The notes under the pieces: generated by a model | What the model saw: only the letters and a program-made list of their open reading frames with translations | Told to the model about the DNA's origin: nothing | The model's database searches: none | Made by a program: the position numbers and the translations under genes | NCBI RefSeq assembly: GCF_918797505.1 | Contig: NC_092793.1 | Location: forward strand, 372,001 to 436,000 | Source: Bemisia tabaci | Lineage: Eukaryota > Arthropoda > Insecta > Hemiptera > Aleyrodidae | Direction of reading: 5' to 3' | Length of the DNA stretch: 64,000 nucleotides | In this document: piece by piece, positions 44,856 to 53,700 of the stretch | Layout: each line of letters opens with the position of its first letter | Position numbering within the stretch: position 1 is the stretch's first letter

Positions 44856-47037
44856 CCTGGAGGTAGTACTTCGCATTGATGATGGAAGATTTGTATGTTG
44901 ATTCAATTTGCCGAAGTCCTCGTCCTCCTAGTTTTCTGCTCACGTATAGCCTGTCAACGTCTGCGGATGGGTGGTGCATTTTATGCATTGTCAGACATTT
45001 TCTTGTTTTTATGTCTAGCGCTTTTATTTCTTTTATTTTCCAATTCAGAATTGCAAATCCGTACTGTAGAACGGGTACGGCTAGCGCTCCGATTGCAGTT
45101 ATCTTGTTTTTTGCCGTTAGCTCTGTCTTTAGTACTGCTCTTACTCGTCGTATGTATTCTCTCTTTACCTTTTCTTTTATTGTCTTATGTTGGATACCTA
45201 TACTTTCTTCCATTCCGAGGTATTTGTATGTTTCACCTGGGTCTAACTGTCGGATGCTGGTGTCGACGTCTATATCCATGTTTTCTCCGTGGATGTATTT
45301 ACCTTTCTTGAAGGTTACCTTGGCACACTTATCTAGGCCAAATTTCATACCTATGTCGTCACTGAATTCTTTCACCGTCTCGAGTTGATTTTGCAGTTTC
45401 TCGTCGCTGCTGCTGAACAGTTTCAGATCATCCATATACAGGAGGTGCGTCAGTTGTTTATGGCCTGCCTTGATGTTATATCCATTGTTCATGTTGTTTA
45501 GTCGTGTAGAGAGGGGTATTAATCCAACGCAGAACAGAAGGGGGGAGAACGCGTCCCCTTGGTAGATTCCTCGTCTTATTTTAATTTCAGAGGTGATAAT
45601 TGTATCTGTTTTTCCTCTTAGTTGGATGCATGTTGACCAGTGCTCCATCATGTTCTTACAGGCGTTTACTATATTCGGGTGCACTCCCATGAGTTCCAGT
45701 GCACGGATGATCCAGCTGTGAGGCATACTGTCGAAGGCTTTTTGGTGGTCCAGCCATGCGATCGATAGGTTCTTCTTGTTCTTCCTGCAGTCCTCAATGA
45801 TGGTTTTGGATATTAAGAGTTGGTCAAGGCACCCTTTAGCTCCTTTGCGGCACCCTTTCTGCTCTATAGGGAGTAGTTTGGCACTTTCTAGGTATTTGTA
45901 CGTTTTTCCGGCCAAGAGTGCCGTGAAGATCTTATACGCTATGTTGAGGCAGGTTATGGGCCTATAGTTTTTGGGATTTGCCGTTTCTCTATTCTTTGCT
46001 ATCAGATATGTAGTCCCTTTGGCCAGCCATGGTGGGAATTCTTTCCCGTTCAGTAATTTATTGTACTCGGCTGTTAGGTACTTATGGATGCTAGGGATTT
46101 TTTTGAACCAGAAGCTTTGTATCTTATCTGGGCCGGGTGCTTTCCAGTTTGCAAGGTTTTTTATGGTAGTTATCAGTTCATCATCACCGAGATCTGTCCA
46201 TTCCATTTTGTTGTTCGTGACCTCTGAGTCTTTGATCCACCCAGCCTCCGAGTTGTGCTGAGTAGGGACTTCGTAGATTCCTTTCCAGAACTCTTCCACC
46301 TTTTCTTTCTCTGGGGTTTCACCGATGTCGGAGGAGTCACCTTTGATGTTCCTGTAGAAGCTTTTGCAGTTGGTTTCGAAGCTTCTGTTGTGAGAGAATT
46401 GATTTGATCTTTTCTGGTATCTTCTTATTCTTTGGCTAAAGACAGCAATACGTTGCCTCAGTTGCTCCATTACATTGTCTATACTGCTTTCTTCTCCTTC
46501 CGCGGTGTATTTATCCAGGATTGACTGGACTTTGTGGGTTGTCTGTTGTCCTTTTTCCTTGCTCGTTATTTTGAAGTTAGCTAGTACTGAAAGGTTCCTC
46601 CTCAGATCTTGGATTCTGAACTCAATTCTTTTTTGCCATAGGGGCTTACTTTCTTTCTTGTTCATTTTAGTTCCTTTTGGGCCGTTCGACTCGTCACTGA
46701 TTGTGAGGGCTGCAGCGTAGAGCAAGCAGTTGATTTTCCACAGGTCGAGATTTTCTTCGCTCTCAAGCATATTTTGTACTTCATTGTTAGTTCGCATGAT
46801 GATTTCTTGGTCTTTTTTCGCCCCCTTTATTTTCCTTATCGGCTCTCTTTCTTCCAGATTCATCTCGAGAACTTCTTGATACACGCTTCTTAGCTTTGAT
46901 GTAGAGGTCGTTGTTTCTAGTGTGCTCGCCGTGTTCTGCTCTTGGGGAGTTGTTTCGTGTTCTGGTTCTGGAGATGGTATTCTTAGCTGCTTACTTCTTC
47001 TGGGAGTTTCGTTGGTTTGAGGTATGTTTGGCGTTGA
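44856..47037 (-). pseudogene. Copy A ORF, RT part
   Basis: About 700 codons. Contains NWKAPGPDKIQSFWFKKI (RT fingers), RPITCLNIAYKIFTALLAGK, AWLDHQKAFDSMPHSW (first catalytic Asp), GIYQGDAFSPLLFC and HLLYMDDLKLFSSSDE (catalytic YMDD). The frame upstream is continuous to a TAG at about 47038-47040, beyond which the second Myb-like repeat follows in the same frame. Confidence 0.88.
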
Positions 47038-47040
47038 CTA

Positions 47041-47684
47041 TGATTCCCTGGTGTCAGTTGGATCATTCCGTCTCGACGGGCGGTTCTCGTCGTTTGTGGC
47101 ATCACCTGGTGAGCTTTCAGTTGTGTGTTGGTCAGTGGATGCTTCTATGGTGGAGTGAACATCGTCTTTAATTTCTTGAAGCTGTTGTTCGGTTAGTTTT
47201 TTCTTGTTCTCGATGTATCTTCGTTGCGTGGCTAGCTTATTAGCGTTGAGATGCAGGCGGGCATTAGGGTTTCGTTGCCTCCATAGCTCGTAGGTGGCCT
47301 TTATGTTGTGGATGCCCGTGTTTTCCTTAACAAACCAATGGCACCATATGACTTCTTTGTATTCCTCTTCGGTCCATTGTACTCTCTGGGTGTGGTTGGC
47401 TGCATTATTCATTGTGGTAGGGGAGTTTTGGTTGTTATTGGTATTTTGGGTTTTTCTGGTGACACCCAGTTCACATTGTGTTGCTAGGTTTGCGGCTACA
47501 TCAGCTTTGATTTCTTCAATTTGTGCCTCACTTAGTTTTTGGTTTTTCGCAATGAATCGTCTTTGTGTGGCGAGCTTGTTTGCATCGATATGCGGGCGGG
47601 TGTTCGCATTCCTTTTTCTCCAGAGGTCATAGTTGGCGTTTATATTGCAGCTTTGAGTGCTCTCTTTGATGTACCAGTAGCACC
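47041..47684 (-). pseudogene. Copy A N-terminal Myb-like repeats (second repeat and part of first)
   Basis: The frame 47041-47412 holds the second repeat (WTEEEYKEVIWCHWFVKENT, NANKLATQRRYIENKKKL). Upstream, to 47684, is the rest of the first repeat (NANTRPHIDANKLATQRR), cut by the LINE. The first half of that repeat and the true N-terminus lie at 49878-50126. Confidence 0.82.
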
Positions 47685-47697
47685 ATATTATTTCTTT
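47685..47697. repeat. 13-bp target-site duplication of ORF1-only LINE (left)
   Basis: ATATTATTTCTTT occurs here and at 49865-49877, directly after the poly(A). In copy A the sequence belongs to the codons around YKEII. Confidence 0.93.
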
Positions 47698-47805
47698 TGG
47701 AGTTCGCTGTGATAAGCGACGCTGAGCGGACGTGCTCGTTTCGACGCTCCTCTCTCCGTGCTGTCAAGTTGTGTTGCGAATGTGTGTGCTTTCAAGTGTT
47801 CGGTG

Positions 47806-49470
47806 ATGAGTGGATCTGGCGATTACTCCTACTTTGATCGCCCGAAGCCCCCTCTCCGGTGTGAACATAAACTTTTAGGGTTTGAGTGTGATTTTTGCAA
47901 ATCCCTCAAAACCCCTCATTGTGAACATTCATTGTTATGGACGCTCTGTGATATTTGTCACACCAAGTGTTTTTGGAGACCTTCCTGTCCCAAGAGAGAA
48001 CAATCGCAAACTGTCAAAGTTCAAAGCGAAACCTCCTCCACTACCCTTTCTGATGTAGGTAGTGATGATGAAGTATTTCTGTCAAAGAAATCGGTCAAAA
48101 ATTCTTCTCCTGCAGCTGTCATGAAGCCTAATCCTAATGCTTCTAATGTGGATAAGAAGAAACCCAAGCCTGGTGAGACGAGCAGGAAACCTGTCAAGGA
48201 TTCCTGCATTCTTGGCCCAGCCCTTTCTCAGTCGCAGCCGATGGACACTGCAACCCCTTCGGACCCTGCGTGGAAATTGGTGGTTTCCAAACGGAAGACC
48301 CGTCACGATCCCGATTCACCGGCCAAGGTGCAACCGAAGAAACCCAAAGATAGACAATCTGCCTCTGTTAAAGTGTCTAGTGTTAAAAATCCTAGTGTTG
48401 TAAATATTAATAATAAGTTTTCTAAATTAAATGTAGAAAAAGAAGAGAAAAAGACTGAGAGAGCTCCCCCTCCCATCTTTGTTTCCTTTGTTGCTGATCC
48501 TTCGGGATTTAAGAAAAGCGAGATCGATCCTATCGATCCCAATTCAATGATGAGAATAGTCAATCGTTCTCAGGTTAAAATTATTGCATCTTCTATGCTT
48601 ATGTACGATAAACTTATTGTAAGCCTTAAGCAAAAAAACGACATTATTAAGTTTCACACGTATCAGAAAGCCTCAGAAAAGACAGTTAGGGCGGTTGTGA
48701 GGGGTCTCCCTAAAGACTATCTTCCTCTGAATTTAAAATTTGATTTTGAACAAAAAATCCCAGGATTAGTTGTTAAGAATGTTTCTCAGATGCAACACCA
48801 GATTACAAAGACTCCACTTCCTTTATTTTTTGTGGACTTTTTGAGTAATGTGCATGTTGCCAAAATATGGCAAATAAAATCCATCAAGGATTTTATTGTT
48901 TCACTTGAGCGCCCTAAGGGACGGAGGGAGGTCATCCAGTGTAAGAACTGCCTCGCCTTCGGGCACTCTCGATCACGATGCTATCGTGATCCTCGGTGCC
49001 TGCTGTGCGGGGATTTTCATGCCCTGGCTGACTGCCCACGTCCCCAGGAATGCCAAGAAATACAACTCCCTGTGTTTCCTTCATGCGTTCACTGTGGTGA
49101 GATGCATGTGGGAAACTACAGGGGTTGTAAAGTTTACAAACAGATACGCAAAAAGCGTATGGGTAAAAAGCCCAAAGACGAAAAATTCGTCAATCACCAA
49201 TTCGTACCCCTTAGAAATTTAACTGTGCAAGGCAAGTCGTATGCTAGTGCTTTAGCTGGAGCTAAACCGCAATCAAAAGACGCTTCACAGCCAATTATCA
49301 ATGTTCAAGTTCCTAATAGTAATCTAAGTAATGTTTCCTTTTCAGATAAGCGTATAAAGACTCTAGAGGAGTTAGTTTTAAAGCAATCAGAGCAGATTGA
49401 ACGTATGATGAAGGTTATCGAGGCCTTTCTCCCCGCCCTCGTGCGGGGAGCATCTCTCTCGATGCCGTAG
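47806..49470 (+). CDS. LINE ORF1 (gag-like nucleic-acid-binding protein), intact
   Basis: 554 codons from ATG at 47806 (MSGSGDYSYFDRP); an upstream extension lacks an ATG. Residues about 19-61 form two Cys/His modules (RCEHKLLGFECDFC and HCEHSLLWTLCDICHTKC). A low-complexity basic linker follows (KPNPNASNVDKKKPKP, VQPKKPKDRQ). Residues about 210-370 resemble the PRE_C2HC/RRM-like part of jockey-group ORF1 (VRAVVRGLPKDYLPLNLKFD). Zinc knuckles are QCKNCLAFGHSRSRC and RCLLCGDFHALADC, with a third CVHCGEMHVGNYRGC. The end is a short coiled coil (LEELVLKQSEQIERMMKVIE). ORF1 proteins package LINE RNA. No stop or frameshift suggests a young copy. Confidence 0.9.
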   Translation: MSGSGDYSYFDRPKPPLRCEHKLLGFECDFCKSLKTPHCEHSLLWTLCDICHTKCFWRPSCPKREQSQTVKVQSETSSTTLSDVGSDDEVFLSKKSVKNSSPAAVMKPNPNASNVDKKKPKPGETSRKPVKDSCILGPALSQSQPMDTATPSDPAWKLVVSKRKTRHDPDSPAKVQPKKPKDRQSASVKVSSVKNPSVVNINNKFSKLNVEKEEKKTERAPPPIFVSFVADPSGFKKSEIDPIDPNSMMRIVNRSQVKIIASSMLMYDKLIVSLKQKNDIIKFHTYQKASEKTVRAVVRGLPKDYLPLNLKFDFEQKIPGLVVKNVSQMQHQITKTPLPLFFVDFLSNVHVAKIWQIKSIKDFIVSLERPKGRREVIQCKNCLAFGHSRSRCYRDPRCLLCGDFHALADCPRPQECQEIQLPVFPSCVHCGEMHVGNYRGCKVYKQIRKKRMGKKPKDEKFVNHQFVPLRNLTVQGKSYASALAGAKPQSKDASQPIINVQVPNSNLSNVSFSDKRIKTLEELVLKQSEQIERMMKVIEAFLPALVRGASLSMP

Positions 49471-49864
49471 TCTGCGTTCATCTCGTTTCTTCATGCCTTG
49501 ATAGGCATCTTTTCATTTTCTGTTTCGTAATTGTCTTGTCGACGTTTTGAGGTCATAAATTCCTCACTCTTATCAGTATTATTATTTAAGGTGTTTTTTC
49601 TCCTTTGATTAGGTTTTTTGCACCTTACATTTTAGCTTAGCGCATTTATCCTTTGTTTGTAAATATAGTATACTATAACTTTTCTCAATCTAACTACTTT
49701 AGCTCTTAAGTTAAGTTTACCATATTAGGTTATTAGATCATATTAATAATCTAAATTTATGTTAATTTACTAGTTTAAGGCAGTGACTATATAACCGAGA
49801 GTTCAAAGTCCTGTAATTTATTGTATTTTGATGCAAATAAATTGAATTTAAACAACAAAAAAAA
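49471..49864 (+). other. 3' UTR and poly(A) of the ORF1-only LINE
   Basis: Stop TAG at 49468-49470, then AT-rich sequence without ORF, AATAAA at 49836-49841, and a terminal A-run ending at 49864. No ORF2 remnant is visible. Confidence 0.8.
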
Positions 49865-49877
49865 ATATTATTTCTTT

Positions 49878-50126
49878 ATACTCTTCTGTGGTCCACTTCA
49901 CTCGCTCTGTTGCTTGCCTACGCTGTGCGTTTGTGTTCTTACCGGCCGGGCTAGTTCGTGGTGGGCTTTGGGCCTGTGGTGTTTGATTCAGCTGATTCTG
50001 CTGTTTCTGCGTTCTTTTCCGTGTTGTCCCAGAGACCTGAGTCAATTCTTCTGCATTATCATCGGTTCGGTCGGTTTTTCCTTTGTAGTTTTGGGTTTTT
50101 CTTGCTTTAGAGTTGCGCGTTTCCAT
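49878..50126 (-). pseudogene. Copy A N-terminus
   Basis: ATG near 50124 begins METRNSKARKTQ, matching copy B (MDSRNITKQRKN), and reaches RVKWTTEEYKEII, the start of the first Myb-like repeat, where the LINE TSD lies. Confidence 0.82.
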
Positions 50127-50408
50127 ATTTGTTCCCACGAGTAAGATGAGGATTTAAGAGGGTCCACCCGTAACCTCTTTCCGGGTAAGGCTATATTAAC
50201 TCTGGGAGGGCGCCTGGTATCCCAGGGCTCCGTAGGTCGACACCAACATAAGCACCCTGGTGCCAAGGGACCCGATGGGCACGGTTCGCATAACACCCCG
50301 GGTTGGGCTTTTCATTAAGTACTCCTTGGCACATAGAGTGTGCGTCCAGAGTAACTAGGGAAAGGAGGTGCGTCAATACCCCAGACCATAGGCAGTCCTC
50401 CCTGCAGA
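50127..50408 (-). promoter_or_regulatory. Copy A 5' leader (conserved structured RNA candidate)
   Basis: About 280 bp between the TAA tract and ATG. It shares with copy B: a CTGCAGGGAGGACTG start, GGTCTGGGGTATT, ACGCACCTCC, a hairpin (GCACACTCTATGTGC here), AACCCGGGGTGT, CCGTGCCCATCGGGT, a CCCTGGGATACC block and CGTGGGAACA before ATG. Probably a promoter/5' UTR and possibly a self-cleaving ribozyme as in R2-group elements; the latter is untested. Confidence 0.6.
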
Positions 50409-50426
50409 TTTATTATTATTATTATT
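50409..50426. repeat. (TTA)n tract between copies A and B
   Basis: Six TTA units join the 5' end of copy A and the 3' end of copy B. Confidence 0.88.
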
Positions 50427-50702
50427 ATATGCGAAGTTATCTCCAGCTTTGCTGGGTAGTTGGGCTCTCTTCACGTGAGCAAACAATGCTCATTGGTAGA
50501 GAGAGTAGAGTGGGTTGAGGCCGGTGTTAACTTGGCTATGAATGGCCAATTTACAGCCGACGATAAGGTTTGCAGTAACCGGGGTGAGAACTGTGTCCTA
50601 AGACGCCCACCCAGAGGTTGCTTCTCGTCGATGATGGTGGGGTAGGGGTTTAGGTTGTGGGGGAACAAATGAGTATGAGTATGGATTCTTTGGTTAAGGT
50701 TT

Positions 50703-53700
50703 TCAACTTAAGACTTTCCTCAGTATCCTAGCAGTTCCGAGGATTGCTGCTTTCTGAGCTGTGACAAGAGAGTGCTTCCCAGGGATTTCTTCCTTAAATT
50801 TCTTCCATTCTTTCGAGACTGCTCCCGTCGCGCCGATTACGAAGGGTATGACTTTCGTGTCCGTTTTCCACATTCTACTTATCTCGATTTCTAAGTCTTT
50901 ATACTTGAGTCTTTTTTCGGCTTCCTTCAATGATATGTTCCTATCCGCTGGGATTGACACGTCGATAAGCAAGCAAGTTTGCCCCCTTTTTCGCAGTATG
51001 ATGTCAGGCCTGTTGTTCGGAACCGTCCTATCAGTTCTGACAGGAACATTCCATATGATAGTTGTTTGTCCATCATCCGTTGCTGTGATAGCTTTTGGCT
51101 TGTGCTCGTACCAGTTTGTTTCGACTGCTACATTGTACTCTTTGCACAGGTTATGATGGAGATGGGTGCACACTCTGTCATGCCGTTCTATGTAGTCCTT
51201 TTTGGCAAGGATCGGGCACGCCGATATTATGTGATCTATAGTTTCCTCGTGCTGATGGCAAATTCTGCACTTACTGTCTCGGGCTCTGCCGTGTATTTTC
51301 CGATCTCGGTACCTAGTGTTAAGAGCCTGGTCTTGGGCTGCTGCAATTAAGCTTTCGGTTTCTCCTTTTAATGCTCCTTTGCTCAGCCACATGGTTGAAA
51401 GAGTGCTTTCGATTCTGTCTTCTTCCAGTAAGCGAGGGTACTGACCGTGCATGTTCTTTTCGGTCCATTTTGATCTTAAGGTTTCGGCTATTTTCTTCTT
51501 GATTGTTTGGTTCCTGCTTTTAACTGGTGTTTGTTCAAAGTTTTGTTCTAACTCAGTTTCAAACTTGTCAGCTTTTTTGGTAATCGAGTGTAGCGTGTTC
51601 AGCTGGGTGTCCGCCTCGTGTACCGATTTAAGAAACAGATCTTCATTTCTCTTCTTTCTCAGGTAGTATTTCGTACTGATAATGGTGGACTTGTACGCTG
51701 CTTCTATCTGTCTCAACCCTCTTCCTCCCAGTTTTCTGCTGACGTAGAGTCGGTGAACATCCGCGGATGGGTGGTGCATTTTGTACATTGTCAGGTATTT
51801 TCTTGTTTTGACGTCCAGAGCTCGGATTTCTGTCATCTTCCAGTCTAGGATTGCAAATCCGTACTGAAGCACGGGAACTGCAAGTGCTCCGATGGCCGAA
51901 ATCTTATTTTTTGCTGACAGCTCTGTCTTTAATACTGCCCTAACTCTTCGGATGTATTCTTTCTTGACCTTCTCTTTGACTGTTGTATTTTGCACTCCTG
52001 AATTCTCTTCCATGCCCAGGTACTTGTAAGTTTCACCAGGGTCTAGTTGTCTGATGCTGGTTTCATTGTCGATGGTTACATTTTCACCTTTAAAAAACTT
52101 TCCTTTCTTGAAAGTCACTTTGGCGCACTTATCCAGGCCGAATTTCATTCCGATATCGTCACTAAATTCTTTTACTGTTTTAAGCTGTTGTTGAAGCTTT
52201 GTTTCATTGCTACTGAAGAGTTTCAAGTCGTCCATGTAAAGAAGGTGTGTCAGTTGTTTGTAACCATCCTCAAGGTCGTATCCGTTCTGTTGTTCGTTCA
52301 GCTTCTTCGATAGGGGTATTAGTCCTATGCAAAACAGAAGGGGCGAGAATGCGTCTCCTTGATAGATTCCACGCCTGATTTTGATTTCCGAAGTTACGAT
52401 TTGGCCCGCGTTTCCGTTCAGTTGGATGACAGTTGCCCAGTGTTTCATCATGTTCTTACACGCGTTGACTAGATTTGGGTGGACTCCCATTATCTCCAGT
52501 GCTCGTATGATCCAGCTATGTGGCATGCTGTCGAAGGCTTTTTGGTAGTCTAGCCATGCTACGGATAGATTTTTCTTCCTCCTTTTGCAGTCTTCAATGG
52601 CAGTCTTGGATATAAGGAGTTGATCTAAGCATCCATTTGCTCCTTTTCGGCACCCTTTCTGCTCTATTGGGAGGAGTTCAGCACTTTCTAAATACTTGTA
52701 AGTTTTGCCAGCCATTAAAGCGGTGTATATCTTGTACATAATGTTAAGACAAGTGATCGGGCGGAAGTTCTTTGGGTTCGCTGTTTCTTTGTTTTTCGGT
52801 ATCAGGTACGTGCACCCTTTAGCTAACCAAGGTGGGAACTCTTCTCCCCCCAGTAGTTTCATGTATTCTGTTGTTAGATACTTGTGGATGGGGTGCATTT
52901 TTTTGTACAAGAAGCTCTGTATCTTGTCTGGGCCGGGTGCTTTCCAATTCGCAAGATTCTTTAAGACATTCGCTACTTCTGCCTCATTTAGGGGAGTCCA
53001 TTCCATCTGATGTTCGACGTTTAGATCCTTAATCCAGTCCGCTTCGGTGTTATGCTCTGTGGGAGTTTCGTAAATTCCTTTCCAGAACTCCTCTATTTCT
53101 TGTTTCTTAGGGGTTGCACCAGTTTCTGCTCCGTCCCCTTTGATTTTTCTGTAGAAGCTCTTACAGTTAGTTACAAACATCCTATTTTCCCTATATTGGT
53201 TAGATCGTTTTTTGTATCTCCTGATCCTTTGGCTGAACACTGATATGCGTTGTTTAAGTTGCTCGGCTACATTGTCAATATTGTATTCTTCTCCTTCGTC
53301 AGTGTATTTTTCTAGTATTGATTTAACTCGCTGTGTCATTGGCTTCCCGTTAGACTTGCTAGTCTCCTTGAAATTAGTTAACACTGAAAGGTTGCATCTC
53401 AGCCCTTTTATTCTGTTATCGATCCTTTTTTGCCACAGGGGTTTCGTTTCTTTCGCGTTGTTCTTTTTTACTGGTCTTGGGTTGTTTGCTTCATCACTGA
53501 CTGTTAGAGCTGCCGCGTAGAGTAAGCAATTTATTTTCCAGAGGTCCAATTCCTGTTCGGTTTCTAGTATAGTCTTCACCTCACTGTTGGCCCGTGCAAG
53601 GATTTCCTTCTCCTTTTTTGCGCCGTTCAGTTTTCTGATCGGTTCTCTTTCCTCTAAGGTCATCTCCAGTACTTCTTGGTAGAGTCTCCTACCTGGTGAC

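Larger units (their letters stand above)
47698..49864 (+). mobile_element. ORF1-only non-LTR retrotransposon (HAL1/HeT-A-like layout)
   Basis: The insert is bounded by a perfect 13-bp TSD and ends in AATAAA (49836) and a poly(A). It starts TGGAGTTCGCTGTGATAAGC, a jockey/I-like 5' leader. It contains one intact gag-like ORF and about 395 bp of AT-rich 3' UTR with no trace of endonuclease or RT. Since both ends and the TSD are present, it transposed in this form, presumably using an ORF2 protein from another element. Confidence 0.88.
43614..50408 (-). mobile_element. Dong/R4-type non-LTR retrotransposon, copy A (full length, disrupted)
   Basis: The 3' end lies at the tract 43600-43613 and the 5' end at the tract 50409-50426. 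Without the LINE insertion at 47698-49864 it would be about 4.6 kb, the same length as copy B. It has lost function through that insertion, a TAG stop near 47038 and a one-base insertion near 44855 (CCC where copy C has CC). The protein signature (RT of LYMDDLKLF type, CCHC and PD-D endonuclease at the C-terminus) fits the R4 clade. Dong of silk moth is known to insert in TAA repeats. Confidence 0.88.

Noticed and set aside
43933..46261. Many plus-strand open frames of 80-170 codons across the Dong/R4-like copies (also 50761-53520 and 55374-56828)
   Set aside because: They lie antisense to the conserved RT and endonuclease frames, recur identically in copies A and C, and have no recognisable motif. 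They are reflections of the real minus-strand codons.
47758..47805. An upstream start for the LINE ORF1
   Set aside because: The extension begins with a GTG and has no ATG; the first ATG in frame is at 47806.
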